The position numbers were made by a program, and so were the translations under genes. 64,000 nt of DNA from NCBI RefSeq assembly GCF_000756615.1, contig NZ_CP009288.1:1674001-1738000 (forward strand), read 5' to 3'. Every line of letters begins with the position of its first letter. Positions within the stretch are counted from its first letter, which is position 1. Positions 8,349-16,914 of this stretch are shown piece after piece. Source of the stretch: Paenibacillus durus (lineage in GTDB: Bacteria; Bacillota; Bacilli; Paenibacillales; Paenibacillaceae). The notes beneath the pieces were generated by a model. It saw only the letters and a program-made list of their open reading frames with translations, did not search any database and was not told the origin of the DNA.

Positions 8349-9571
8349 AGCGGTTCGAAGACTTGTCACCGTCACTACGGTGCATCATGACTCCGGGACC
8401 GGTGGAGGTTGACCCGCGCGTGCTGCGGGCGATGTCTTTTCCGATACTGGGGCAGTTCGATCCCGAGTTTACGGATATTATGAATGAGACGATGGGTATG
8501 CTTCGGGAGCTGTTCGCTACAAGCAATCAGTGGGCCTATCCCGTTGACGGCACCTCCCGTTCAGGGATTGAGGCGGCCATGGTCAGCCTGATTTCTCCGG
8601 GAGATCGTGTGCTGATCCCGATTTACGGCCGTTTTGGGCATTTGCTGCATGAAATCGCCGACCGCTGCGGCGCTGAAGTGCATACCATTGAGAAGCCGTG
8701 GGGAACGGTCTTCGATCAGGAAGAGATTATTGCCGAGATGAGCAAGGTGAAGCCCGATGTGGTGGCAATGGTTCACGGCGAGACGTCGACCGGCCGCCTG
8801 CAGCCGCTTGAAGGGATTGGGCAGGCCTGCCGGGAAATGGATGCCCTGCTGATTGTCGATGCGGTGGCAACCATCGGCGGCGTGCCTGTCGAGACGGATG
8901 CCTGGCAGCTTGATGCGGTGATCGGCGGCACGCAGAAATGCCTGTCCGTTCCGTCGGGTATGGCCCCGGTCACGTACAATAAGCGCGCCGAAGACAAGAT
9001 TATGTCGCGCAAGCGGGTGGAGCGCGGACTGCGCACCGGCGACACCGGTGCCGATGAGATCATTGCGGTTCGCAGCAATTATTTCGATCTTGGTATGCTT
9101 CAAGACTACTGGAGTCCATTGCGGCTGAACCATCATACGGAAATGACCTCCATGCTGTACGCGCTGCGTGAAGGTCTGCGGCTCGTACTGGAAGAGGGGC
9201 TTGAGGCGCGATTTGCCAGACACCGTCTGCATGAGCGTGCGCTTGTCGCCGGGATCGAGGCGATGGGACTTCAGCTTTACGGCGACCCCGGCTGCAAAAT
9301 GCCAATGGTAACCTGCATAGTGATCCCGGATGGAATCGACGGAGAATCAGTCCGCTCCATGCTGCTGGACAGCTTCGGCATCGAAATTGCCAGCTCCTTC
9401 GGACCGCTTAAAGGGAAAATCTGGCGGATAGGAACGATGGGCTTCAGCTGCCGCGGGAACAATGTGCTGCGGGTGCTGGGCGCGCTGGAGGCGGCACTGC
9501 TCCGCCACGGCCACCCGCTGCCTGCCGGACTTGGCATTCAGGCGGCGCTTGATATCTACGACCAGGTATAG
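8345..9571 (+). CDS. pucG: Ureidoglycine-glyoxylate-type aminotransferase (PucG-like)
   Basis: A 408-residue class V PLP aminotransferase. MTPGPVEVDPRVLRAM is the usual N-terminus of the alanine/serine-glyoxylate group, VDAVATIGGVPV holds the cofactor-binding aspartate, and GGTQKCLSVPSGMAPV holds the Schiff-base lysine. Bacillus PucG moves the amino group of S-ureidoglycine to glyoxylate, giving oxalurate and glycine; the position after allantoate amidohydrolase fits this. ATG 8345 is preferred over ATG 8339 because AAGGAG (8331-8336) is then about 8 bases away and the start overlaps the upstream TGA as ATGA. Confidence 0.88.
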   Translation: MKRFEDLSPSLRCIMTPGPVEVDPRVLRAMSFPILGQFDPEFTDIMNETMGMLRELFATSNQWAYPVDGTSRSGIEAAMVSLISPGDRVLIPIYGRFGHLLHEIADRCGAEVHTIEKPWGTVFDQEEIIAEMSKVKPDVVAMVHGETSTGRLQPLEGIGQACREMDALLIVDAVATIGGVPVETDAWQLDAVIGGTQKCLSVPSGMAPVTYNKRAEDKIMSRKRVERGLRTGDTGADEIIAVRSNYFDLGMLQDYWSPLRLNHHTEMTSMLYALREGLRLVLEEGLEARFARHRLHERALVAGIEAMGLQLYGDPGCKMPMVTCIVIPDGIDGESVRSMLLDSFGIEIASSFGPLKGKIWRIGTMGFSCRGNNVLRVLGALEAALLRHGHPLPAGLGIQAALDIYDQV

Positions 9572-9636
9572 GATAATTTTGAAAAGTGAAATACGCAAGA
9601 CATTCGGAAGACATACCTGCCGGATGGAATCGGTAA

Positions 9637-9678
9637 AAACGGCTACCGTCCCTGCGGGGAAGGCAGAGCCGTTTTTTC
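9637..9678 (+). terminator. Intrinsic terminator after the allantoin operon
   Basis: AAACGGCT (9637-9644) pairs with AGCCGTTT (9667-9674) and runs into TTTT CTT. The loop region TACCGTCCC...GGGG resembles the element at 43998-44042, suggesting a repeated terminator type in this genome. Confidence 0.7.
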
Positions 9679-9739
9679 TTAAACTGCCGCTTAGGGAAGC
9701 TGCTGCGGTTAACTATTTTTCCGAAGGGAGCGGATCAAT

Positions 9740-11569
9740 ATGGTCTTTGCAAGAAAACCTCTCGCCGACTGCGTTCCGGCGCTTGTAGCTACGGCGCGCG
9801 GCGACATGCCGGCAACGCTGGTTATTACAGGCGGCAAACTGGTCAACGTGTGTTCCGGCGAAATTTTGGAAGGCCTGTCCGTCGGCATTCAGGAAGGACG
9901 CATCGCTTATGTAGGCAAGGACGTATCGCATATGATCGGCGAGAATACCAAGATCATCGATGCGGCGGGAAAATATATCGCCCCCGGCCTGCTGGACGGA
10001 CACTGCCATATTGAGAGCACGCAGCTGACCGTCACTGAATTTGCGCGCGCGGTTCTTCCGCTCGGAACGACCGGCGGCTTCTTCGACGCTCATGAAATCG
10101 CCAATGTGTTCGGATTAAAAGGAATCAAGCTGATGCTGGAAGAGATGCGTACGACTCCGCTTGCCGCATACATGCAGGTTGCCTCCTGCGTTCCTTCGGC
10201 GGGTCCCGAATTCGAAACGACCGGAGCGGCGATCGGGCCGGAGGAAGTGGCGGAGGCTTTCACCTGGGGAGACGATGTCATCGCGCTCGGTGAAGTGATG
10301 AACTTTCCCGGCGTCGTCTACGGCGATGATAAAATGCTCGGAGAAATTCAGGCTACTCTTCGCGCCGGCGGTTATGTCGACGGGCATTTCACCTGGCCCG
10401 CGAGCGACTGGAGGCTGCCTGTATACGCGGCAGCCGGTGTAACCGGCGATCACGAGTGCGTGACCGCCGAGGATGTGATCGAGCGCGTGCGGCTGGGTAT
10501 GTACGCCAAGATGCGCCGCGGCTCCGCCTGGCATGATGTCGCTAAGACGATTACGGCGCATACGGAGCATGGCCTCGACCCAAGGCGGATGATGCTCGTC
10601 ACCGACGACCGCAGCTCGGAATCGCTGCGGGACGAAGGCCATATGGACTTCGTGGTCCGGCATGCCATTGCCCAGGGGGTGAAGCCGGTGACCGCCTTCC
10701 AGATGGCGACGATCAACACCGCCGAGCGCTTTGGCGTTGCCCGCGATATCGGCTCTATTACTCCGGGCAATATCGCCGACATTATTCTGCTGGACGGCAA
10801 TCTCGCCGACGTCAACGTCGTCATGACGATTGCCGCCGGGACCGTAGTGGCCGAGAATGGAGCTATGACGGTGTCCTTGCCTTCTTTTGCCTATCCTCAG
10901 GAAGTGCTGGCTTCCGTTCATCTGCCGAAGCGCCCGACGGCCGGAGATTTTGTTATCAAGGCGCCGGTGGAGTCCGGTAATGTAAGCACCCGGGTTATTA
11001 AGGTGCTGGAAAACCATGTGGAGACAATGGAACGTATTCTGTCCTTGCCCGTATTGGAAGGGAACCTTCAGGTAGGGGGCGGCTTATGCAAAATCGCCGT
11101 TCTGGAGCGCCATAAAGGAACGGGAAATATGGCGGTCGGAGTGGTGGAGGGAGTCGGGTTCCATGAACCCGCGGCCATTGCCATGACCGTGGCGCATGAC
11201 AGCCATAATGTGCTTGTGATCGGCAGCGACGACGAACTTATGGCTAAGGCGGTACATGCTGTCGCCGACGCGCAGGGCGGAGTTGCGGTTATCACGGGGT
11301 CCGGCACGACCTTGTTCCCGCTCGCCATTGCCGGACTGATGTCCGCCGAGCCGTTTGAAGTCGCCGCCGCCCAGTCAGCCGCAATCAGCAAGGCGCTATA
11401 TGATGCGGGCTGTACCCTCAATTATGCCTTCATGACGCTATCGCTGCTTGCCCTTGCGGTTATTCCGACCCTTCGCCTTTCCGACAAAGGTCTCGTGCGG
11501 ATTACGCCGGAGGATGGTATCCAACTGGTGCCGTTGTTCTACGAGGAGAGCGTCAACGCGTCTATATAA
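9740..11569 (+). CDS. ade: Adenine deaminase
   Basis: A 609-residue amidohydrolase-superfamily enzyme converting adenine to hypoxanthine. GLLDGHCHIEST is the metal HxH motif near residue 95, GGFFDAHEIANVFG follows, ALGEVMNFPGVV carries the bridging glutamate, and LVTDDRSSESL carries the late aspartate. The C-terminal third (GTGNMAVGVVEG, VAHDSHNVLVIG) is the extra domain specific to Ade, and the length agrees with that family. It has its own ribosome site (GAAGGGAG) after a terminator, so it is probably a separate unit from the allantoin genes. Confidence 0.95.
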   Translation: MVFARKPLADCVPALVATARGDMPATLVITGGKLVNVCSGEILEGLSVGIQEGRIAYVGKDVSHMIGENTKIIDAAGKYIAPGLLDGHCHIESTQLTVTEFARAVLPLGTTGGFFDAHEIANVFGLKGIKLMLEEMRTTPLAAYMQVASCVPSAGPEFETTGAAIGPEEVAEAFTWGDDVIALGEVMNFPGVVYGDDKMLGEIQATLRAGGYVDGHFTWPASDWRLPVYAAAGVTGDHECVTAEDVIERVRLGMYAKMRRGSAWHDVAKTITAHTEHGLDPRRMMLVTDDRSSESLRDEGHMDFVVRHAIAQGVKPVTAFQMATINTAERFGVARDIGSITPGNIADIILLDGNLADVNVVMTIAAGTVVAENGAMTVSLPSFAYPQEVLASVHLPKRPTAGDFVIKAPVESGNVSTRVIKVLENHVETMERILSLPVLEGNLQVGGGLCKIAVLERHKGTGNMAVGVVEGVGFHEPAAIAMTVAHDSHNVLVIGSDDELMAKAVHAVADAQGGVAVITGSGTTLFPLAIAGLMSAEPFEVAAAQSAAISKALYDAGCTLNYAFMTLSLLALAVIPTLRLSDKGLVRITPEDGIQLVPLFYEESVNASI

Positions 11570-12107
11570 AATCCGGCTGACGGGATTACTCTATCCTCCT
11601 GCGCCCAATTGAGCCAGAAGCTGTTTCGCATATTGTCCTTAGGGCTGGTGTGGGCCTTCAGAACAGAGGGCATCCACGCAGCACTTCGAGACGGGTAACC
11701 GACCGGCCCGGATGTTCTCGCAGTGAGTAACCCTGGTCATTTGTTACCCCCATAATTATCTTCATCAACAAAAATCCGCTGTGTCATTTCGGGCAGCGGA
11801 TTTTTGTTTGCTTTAGGCGATAGATATGGCAATAAGCAAATGGGATTTTGTTATTTTTTTAATAAATAATTACATTTTCATTTTGAAAATTTGAATTTTA
11901 AATGAAATTTGAGCGTTTTGGGGCTAAAAACATTAACCAAATTGAATAGGGATGAAACATTTTTTCGGAAAAGATGCTAATATAATATTAATTAAGGGCA
12001 ATCCATAGACGATATAACAAATAAATGAATCATTGCCGATGTGATAGGTCTACTGTTCTAAGCTTAACGCAAAGCCCAAATTAAATTTTAGGATGGGGGA
12101 ACAAGAG
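11570..12107. other. Gene-free interval after adenine deaminase
   Basis: No credible protein is encoded in these 538 bases. The first part (about 11600-11760) is GC-rich with several short self-complementary pieces and could be a structured RNA, but it matches no riboswitch known to me. It ends in the terminator at 11770-11805. The rest (about 11810-12090) is very AT-rich and serves as promoter region for the next gene. No confident -35/-10 pair was singled out. Confidence 0.5.
11770..11805 (+). terminator. Intrinsic terminator
   Basis: AAAAATCCGCT (11770-11780) pairs with AGCGGATTTTT (11795-11805), an 11-base perfect stem with a 14-base loop and T-rich 3' side. It closes the adenine deaminase transcript, about 200 bases after its stop. 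Confidence 0.85.
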
Positions 12108-12560
12108 ATGATTAGATTGGAAACGAATGAGATCGTGAGTATCGCCAAGAAGCAAATCGCCAGTATCTTTAAGATGGAGCCGCTTGAACTGAGATTTGTC
12201 AATGATTTTCAAGGTGAGAAGAGTCTCTTAAATGATGACAAGCTGCATCTGACCAACCGTCACTATTGGGCAAAAGTAATGGACTGTGTTTTTGAAGATC
12301 AGGTTAGGCCAGTTCTGATGTGTGAAGTGCTGTATTTTCTCCGCAATGAGTACCTGGAAAGCGACATCGACCTGGAGTTTTCGTTTGATTTTTCCGAAGG
12401 ATCTATAATTGAAGCTAATGCTGTTGCTGAGGTTAACTTTAACGATAAGCCGGACCTTGGGAAGAACGAAATCGCCGAGCTGATCGATTTTGCGCTGGCG
12501 CTGCAGGACAGACAATGGTTCGAAGAGCTTACCGAGAAATATAAAGAGCTGAGCGCTTAA
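12108..12560 (+). CDS. IDEAL-domain-containing protein
   Basis: A 150-residue acidic cytoplasmic protein of unknown biochemical role. The last 30 residues (IAELIDFALALQDRQWFEEL...) match the short IDEAL motif of Bacillales proteins (ID-x-AL followed by D and F at fixed spacing). The first 120 residues are alpha/beta with no catalytic motif seen. ATG 12108 is chosen over ATG 12093 because GGATGGGGGA then lies at normal distance. It is a single-gene unit between two terminators. Confidence 0.6.
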   Translation: MIRLETNEIVSIAKKQIASIFKMEPLELRFVNDFQGEKSLLNDDKLHLTNRHYWAKVMDCVFEDQVRPVLMCEVLYFLRNEYLESDIDLEFSFDFSEGSIIEANAVAEVNFNDKPDLGKNEIAELIDFALALQDRQWFEELTEKYKELSA

Positions 12561-12607
12561 GCGCCGTGCACCGTATAGACACTTGCCGGTTATTACCGCC
12601 CTGAAGC

Positions 12608-12664
12608 AGACCGCCTCTATCAATTCACACTCGCCGATTGTGGATTGATAGAGGCGGTCTTTTT
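12608..12664 (+). terminator. Strong intrinsic terminator
   Basis: A 17-base stem: AGACCGCCTCTATCAAT (12608-12624) against ATTGATAGAGGCGGTCT (12644-12660), followed by TTTT. It closes the IDEAL-protein transcript. Confidence 0.93.
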
Positions 12665-12796
12665 AAGTAAATTTAAGAATGCCGAACCTGAAGCCGAGAA
12701 GGTATTTTATCTTTATTGAAGTATTTTGAAGGGATTGAAGCGGCCGGCGTCAAAATTATTGTGGGAATAAGGTTTAAGATAAGTAGGAGGCTCATC

Positions 12797-13753
12797 ATGA
12801 AGCAAATCAACCAACTGGCACCGCAAGATGAATTCATCGGCTTTTATCTGATTAGGGAATTGACGGTCAAACAAACGAATGGTAATCCGCCGAAGGATTA
12901 TTTCGATGTCGTACTCAGCGATTCCAGCGGCCAGCTGTCCGCGAAGTATTGGGATGTGTCGACTGCGGACAAAGAGACTTTTTTTCCGATGGGTCTTGTT
13001 AAGGTTCAAGGTCTCGCCCATTTATACCGGGAGAAGCTGCAAATCAAGATTAGTAAAATGCGTTTGGCTACGGAGAAGGATGGTGTAGCTCTGACAGATT
13101 TTATCCGCTCCGCGCCCATCCGTCCGGTAGATTTAATCTATACGATCAAGCAGGCCATGGGCTCCATAAGCGACCCGGAGATCCGGACAATTGTTGCGTA
13201 TTGTGTGGGCAAGGTGGAGGAGAAGCTGATGCATTATCCGGCGGCCAAGACCCATCATCACGCTTACTTTGCCGGGCTTGCCTATCATATGGTGCGAATG
13301 CTGGAGATTGGCGATTTTTTGTGCAAGCAGCGGCCATTTCTGAATCCCGATCTGCTGAAAGCGGGTATTATCCTGCATGATATCGCCAAGCCGGAGGAAA
13401 TGATATCCCAGCTTGGCATTGTATCGGATTATAGTGTCCAGGGCAAGCTGCTCGGGCATATCGCGATGGCTTCCAGCTGGATTACGGAAGCGGCCATACG
13501 TTCAAATATCGACCTGGGGTCCCCGAAGGTACTCGGGCTTCAGCATCTGGTGCTGTCGCATCACAATCTTGGGGAATGGGGAAGTCCGGTGCAGCCCCAG
13601 ACGGCCGAGGCGGTAGCGCTTCACCATATCGACGCCATGGACGCCAAGCTTCAAATGGTTGAGGATGCGCTGGATACGACGCCGGAGAGTGAAGATTGGA
13701 CGCCGTTTATCCGTGGGCTGGAGAATAAAGCGGTTTATCGGATGAAGCTGTAA
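12797..13753 (+). CDS. yhaM: 3'-5' exoribonuclease YhaM
   Basis: A 318-residue single-strand 3'-5' exoribonuclease, almost exactly the size of Bacillus YhaM. The N-terminal OB-fold region (IRELTVKQTNGNPPKDYFDVVL, then KLQIKISKMR) is followed by an HD hydrolase domain with HHHAYFAGLAYHMVRM, ILHDIAKPEE and HLVLSHHN. ATG 12797 is preceded by AAGTAGGAGG; the longer open frame from 12716 has no ribosome site. It is convergent with the exonuclease gene beyond a shared terminator. Confidence 0.93.
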   Translation: MKQINQLAPQDEFIGFYLIRELTVKQTNGNPPKDYFDVVLSDSSGQLSAKYWDVSTADKETFFPMGLVKVQGLAHLYREKLQIKISKMRLATEKDGVALTDFIRSAPIRPVDLIYTIKQAMGSISDPEIRTIVAYCVGKVEEKLMHYPAAKTHHHAYFAGLAYHMVRMLEIGDFLCKQRPFLNPDLLKAGIILHDIAKPEEMISQLGIVSDYSVQGKLLGHIAMASSWITEAAIRSNIDLGSPKVLGLQHLVLSHHNLGEWGSPVQPQTAEAVALHHIDAMDAKLQMVEDALDTTPESEDWTPFIRGLENKAVYRMKL

Positions 13754-13810
13754 ATCCAGTCGGCAAAAAAGCCGGGTAACGCCTGTTATCGGCGAAGACC
13801 GGCCATAGAC

Positions 13811-13850
13811 GGGGGAGGCATATCCTGAATAGGAGTAAGCCTCCCCTTCT
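13811..13850. terminator. Bidirectional terminator between convergent genes
   Basis: GGGGAGGC (13812-13819) pairs with GCCTCCCC (13839-13846), with further pairing of TATCCT and AGGAGTA inside. A T-rich stretch follows on the + side. It separates YhaM (+) from the exonuclease (-). Confidence 0.75.
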
Positions 13851-14567
13851 TTATTCTTTACCCGGACCGAGCATTTCTCGGGCGGCTGCGGTTTCCGCTT
13901 TCTGAAGAAGTGCTTCGGCAGATTCCGCCGAGACGGCTGCGGACTTGTTCCCGCCCGTTTTCGCCTTGCTGCGGGATGGCTTGCGCGCCGGAATCGAGAA
14001 CGGAGTATAACCTCCGGCATGCAGCGTGCCAATCCGGCAGCCCAGATCTTCCGCTAGCGCCAGCAGGCCGGAATGCCCGAACCGTTCCGCGAGCTTCACC
14101 AGGATGACCGCCGCGGTGCGGGCGTCCTCAAGCGCGTCGTGATGCCGCAGGGGGATGCCGAAATATTCGGCCAGTATGTTCAGCCGGTAAGAGCCGAGAT
14201 CGGCCAGCATTTTTTTGGCCAGCAAGTAGGTGCACCAATATTGAAAGGACGGATAGGGCAGGGAGCACTGATCGAGTCCATAACGGAGTACGCTCATATC
14301 GAAGGAAGCGTTATGCGCCACAATATTTTTTCCGTGGATAAGCGGTTCAATGACTGGCCACAGCTCGCGGAAGGTCGGCTGCCCGGCTACCATTTCGGGC
14401 GTTATCCCGTGGATGGCGATATTTCTGCGGTCGAAGCGCTGCTCCGGGTTAATCAGCCAAGCCTGTTCGGACACGATGATTCCGTCCTTGACCTCAACCA
14501 GTCCCAGCGCGCAGGCGCTGGCCCGGCCGGCATTCGCCGTCTCAAAATCGATTGCCACAAAATCCAT
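13851..14567 (-). CDS. DEDDh 3'-5' exonuclease (DNA polymerase III epsilon-like)
   Basis: A 238-residue exonuclease of the DnaQ/RNase T fold. Exo I is DFVAIDFETANAG, Exo II is NIVAHNASFDMSVL, and Exo III is HHDALEDARTAAVIL, giving the DEDDh ligand set for two metal ions. The last 60 residues are basic and low complexity and are not part of the catalytic fold. Two adjacent ATGs follow AGGAG; the second (14567) has the better 8-base spacing. Whether it trims DNA or small RNAs cannot be told. Confidence 0.85.
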   Translation of the reverse strand: MDFVAIDFETANAGRASACALGLVEVKDGIIVSEQAWLINPEQRFDRRNIAIHGITPEMVAGQPTFRELWPVIEPLIHGKNIVAHNASFDMSVLRYGLDQCSLPYPSFQYWCTYLLAKKMLADLGSYRLNILAEYFGIPLRHHDALEDARTAAVILVKLAERFGHSGLLALAEDLGCRIGTLHAGGYTPFSIPARKPSRSKAKTGGNKSAAVSAESAEALLQKAETAAAREMLGPGKE

Positions 14568-14656
14568 CATACCGGCTCCTGTCTTCCCTTGGTAATAGAT
14601 TGATAGTATTCCATCTATTAAGTATAACAGAGGTCGTGTATGAAAAAAGAGTGTAT

Positions 14657-15559
14657 TCACTTCTGTTCTTCCGGAATATCGACGACTTCCTCGTTCATGG
14701 TGACATCTTTGGTGCCGAGCTCCGTTACAGTTCCATCCGGGCCGATAAATCCGTAGGAGGCTGCGCCGATATGGGGCATGACATGAAAGTAGGCGAGCCG
14801 GCTATTCAGTAAGGGCCGGACGCCGCTTTCCTCGGATGCCTTGGTTTCCTTGAGAAACAGGAGGCTGTCCGTCTCTGCACTGCCAACCAGTCTTGCTGTC
14901 CAGATCAGCTGGCTTCGTTCATTCACCACTTCATAGTAAGAGAGGAGGTCGCCGCCTCCGATTAAGAACCGCTTATATTCGCCTTCCAGAAAATAGTAGG
15001 TGAAGCTTTGGCCCTCCAAAGAGGATGGCGTCGGTTCAAGATTCCGGATCATGCTTACGCGGGGCAGCTGCAGGGCCGCTCTGCGCGCATCGGTTAGATT
15101 ACCTGAAGCCAGGCGTTCCTTCAATTTATTATCGGCCTTGGCCACATACACCGTGCGGGATTGGGAATTCCAGGTTACATAAGCGCCTGAGACTTCGGCG
15201 ATAAAACGTAAAGGGACCATGATGCGCCCTTTTTCCAGAGTGGCCGGCATGGAGAGCGTAATTTTACCGGAATCAGCGAAGGCTGTCTTCTGGCCGGCAG
15301 CCAAACGAATCCTTTTACTGCCGCTCATAACCGTTACCGTCTTGGACTTGTTATCCCAGCTTACCGATATTCCCGGAATCTGCCGCACAACGTTCAAGGG
15401 TACCATAGTCGTACCGTTCGCCAGATAGGCGGATGTTCCCTGCCCGGCTGCATTATTGTTTACGATCACTTCAATTTCGCCAGCGGCGAAGGATGTCCCT
15501 CCCGAAACGATGGCTAGAGTAAGAATTGAAGCGCAGCCCAGACTTGCCAGCTTCTTCAT
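14657..15559 (-). CDS. Secreted stalk-domain (copper amine oxidase N-like) protein
   Basis: A 300-residue exported protein. MKKLASLGCASILTLAIVSGG...SFAAG is a signal peptide. Residues about 30-145 hold the paired repeats MVPLNVVRQIPGISVSWDNKSKTVTV and MVPLRFIAEVSGAYVTWNSQSRTVYV, the copper-amine-oxidase N-terminal (stalk) module common in Paenibacillus surface proteins. Despite the name it is non-catalytic. The C-terminal half is unrecognised. The ATG at 15559 follows GGAGG; an ATG 9 bases earlier is too close to the ribosome site. Monocistronic. Confidence 0.8.
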   Translation of the reverse strand: MKKLASLGCASILTLAIVSGGTSFAAGEIEVIVNNNAAGQGTSAYLANGTTMVPLNVVRQIPGISVSWDNKSKTVTVMSGSKRIRLAAGQKTAFADSGKITLSMPATLEKGRIMVPLRFIAEVSGAYVTWNSQSRTVYVAKADNKLKERLASGNLTDARRAALQLPRVSMIRNLEPTPSSLEGQSFTYYFLEGEYKRFLIGGGDLLSYYEVVNERSQLIWTARLVGSAETDSLLFLKETKASEESGVRPLLNSRLAYFHVMPHIGAASYGFIGPDGTVTELGTKDVTMNEEVVDIPEEQK

Positions 15560-15635
15560 TAGATACATTCCTCCCTGAAAAAGAATTCTCGTAATCTTAG
15601 ACGCGAAATCGTCTGATAAGTTACAGAATCTTACA

Positions 15636-15676
15636 ACAAAAAAGGGGACTCTCCCTGCTAAGGAGAGTACCCATTT
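15636..15676 (-). terminator. Terminator of the PspC-PspA operon
   Basis: Read on the minus strand, GGGTACTCTCC pairs with GGGAGAGTCCCC around TTAGCA and runs into TTTTTT, about 25-60 bases after the PspA-like stop. Confidence 0.85.
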
Positions 15677-15699
15677 TGTACAGCAAATTCAATATATTC

Positions 15700-16392
15700 T
15701 TACTGCTCGCTGCCCTTCGTCCGCTCGCGCAAGCGCTCCAGTTCGGCTGCGGCTTGTTCCTTCACGCGGGCGTCAGCGGGGCTGCCTTCTGTGCCGGCAG
15801 CCGGAGACACATACCGGCCCGGTACCGTCTGTCTTGCTTCCCATTCCTCTATTTTTTCTTCCATTCGCTCGAATCCCCGGGCGGCGGAATGTGTATTTAG
15901 GCCGGAGAAGGCAGCGCGGGAAGGGGCGGGGGTGACGTTATCTGGAACTTTGCGGAGACGCTCGGCACGTTCGGAGAGCTCGGCCCTTTTGGCTTTCAGC
16001 CGGACCCGCTCTTCCTTGGCTGCGGCAATCTCGTATCCGAGTCCGGCCAGTACCTGCCGGGTCTCTTCCAGACCAGCGGCGCATTCCTTCTCGCTCTCCG
16101 TATAGGTGAGCTTGGCCATAACGGCCTGCTGCGCTTTAGCTTCGTCGCCGCTTTCCAGCGCCTTTAAGGCATCGCCTTCGCTAAGCTCCGCCAGCATACG
16201 GTATTCCTTCAGCCGGCGTTCCAGCAGTCTGGCCGCCGCTTGCAAATCACGGCTGCGCTGCTCCGCCTCGGCGATCTTGTCTTCAAGGTCGCGCAAGTAT
16301 TGTCCGGTCATCATGACCGGGTCCTCCAGCCGGTTTAGGCCCTCATGCAAGGCCGCCTTCGTTAAAGTCGCAATTCTCTGCAATATGCTCAT
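15700..16392 (-). CDS. PspA/IM30-family membrane-stress protein
   Basis: A 230-residue protein, almost entirely helical. It starts MSILQRIATLTKAALHEGLNRLEDP, the conserved PspA N-terminal amphipathic helix, and continues as a long coiled coil (LRDLEDKIAEAEQRSRDLQAAARLLERRL). This is the ESCRT-III-like family that binds stressed inner membrane. It lies 21 bases after a PspC gene, the usual pairing in Firmicutes. GGGAGAGAGATCA precedes the ATG. Confidence 0.88.
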   Translation of the reverse strand: MSILQRIATLTKAALHEGLNRLEDPVMMTGQYLRDLEDKIAEAEQRSRDLQAAARLLERRLKEYRMLAELSEGDALKALESGDEAKAQQAVMAKLTYTESEKECAAGLEETRQVLAGLGYEIAAAKEERVRLKAKRAELSERAERLRKVPDNVTPAPSRAAFSGLNTHSAARGFERMEEKIEEWEARQTVPGRYVSPAAGTEGSPADARVKEQAAAELERLRERTKGSEQ

Positions 16393-16413
16393 TGATCTCT
16401 CTCCCTTTTCTTT

Positions 16414-16632
16414 TTAGTAATAATGATGTCCATCCATGAAGCCCCCCGTCGGGTCGCTTGGAACGATGAGGCTGGCTATCAGATAAAAAAGAATAAACGT
16501 GCCGACGCTGCATATAGCGACGATTACGGCGATCAGCCGAATAAGGGTGGAGTCGATGCCCAGCCACTCAGCCAACCCTCCGCACAGGCCGCTGAATTTC
16601 TTGTCTCTCTCGGAACGGTAAAGTTTTTTCAT
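16414..16632 (-). CDS. PspC-domain protein
   Basis: A 72-residue membrane protein: KKLYRSERDKKFSGLCGGLAEWLGID is the PspC signature, followed by one long hydrophobic segment (RLIAVIVAICSVGTFILFYLIASLIV). First gene of a two-gene operon with the PspA-like gene. The start MKKLYRS at 16632 is the conserved family start; an earlier ATG (16656) would add eight residues. AAAGGAAG is the nearest ribosome site. Confidence 0.85.
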   Translation of the reverse strand: MKKLYRSERDKKFSGLCGGLAEWLGIDSTLIRLIAVIVAICSVGTFILFYLIASLIVPSDPTGGFMDGHHYY

Positions 16633-16816
16633 GATCTCATTTCTTCCTTTCGTCATATCCGTTATCTATGGCTTTATTCTATTATTTTCACGTATACCGT
16701 AAAACGGGCTGGGGACGGTTTTGCAATCTCGACCTAAGGCGGGGAAGGCTCCGGCAATTGGACGGGGGGAAGGGAGAGGAGGGAGGAATCAGCTCAATTC
16801 AGTATATTTATTTAGC

Positions 16817-16836
16817 CATAAGCAATTGGTATTTTA
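16817..16836 (+). promoter_or_regulatory. Shared upstream motif in front of moaA
   Basis: CATAAGCAATTGGTATTTTA here is nearly the same as CATAAGCAATTGATATTTA at 26412-26430, upstream of the second GntR gene. The 12-mer CATAAGCAATTG is identical. This suggests that moaA is controlled together with the catabolic island. The binding protein is not known; the GntR paralogs are the obvious candidates. Confidence 0.5.
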
Positions 16837-16914
16837 AAAGTTATGAATAATGCTGTATAGTATAGAATCACAATATGATATTTATCAGATATATGCGGAT
16901 TTCGGGAGGAACTT

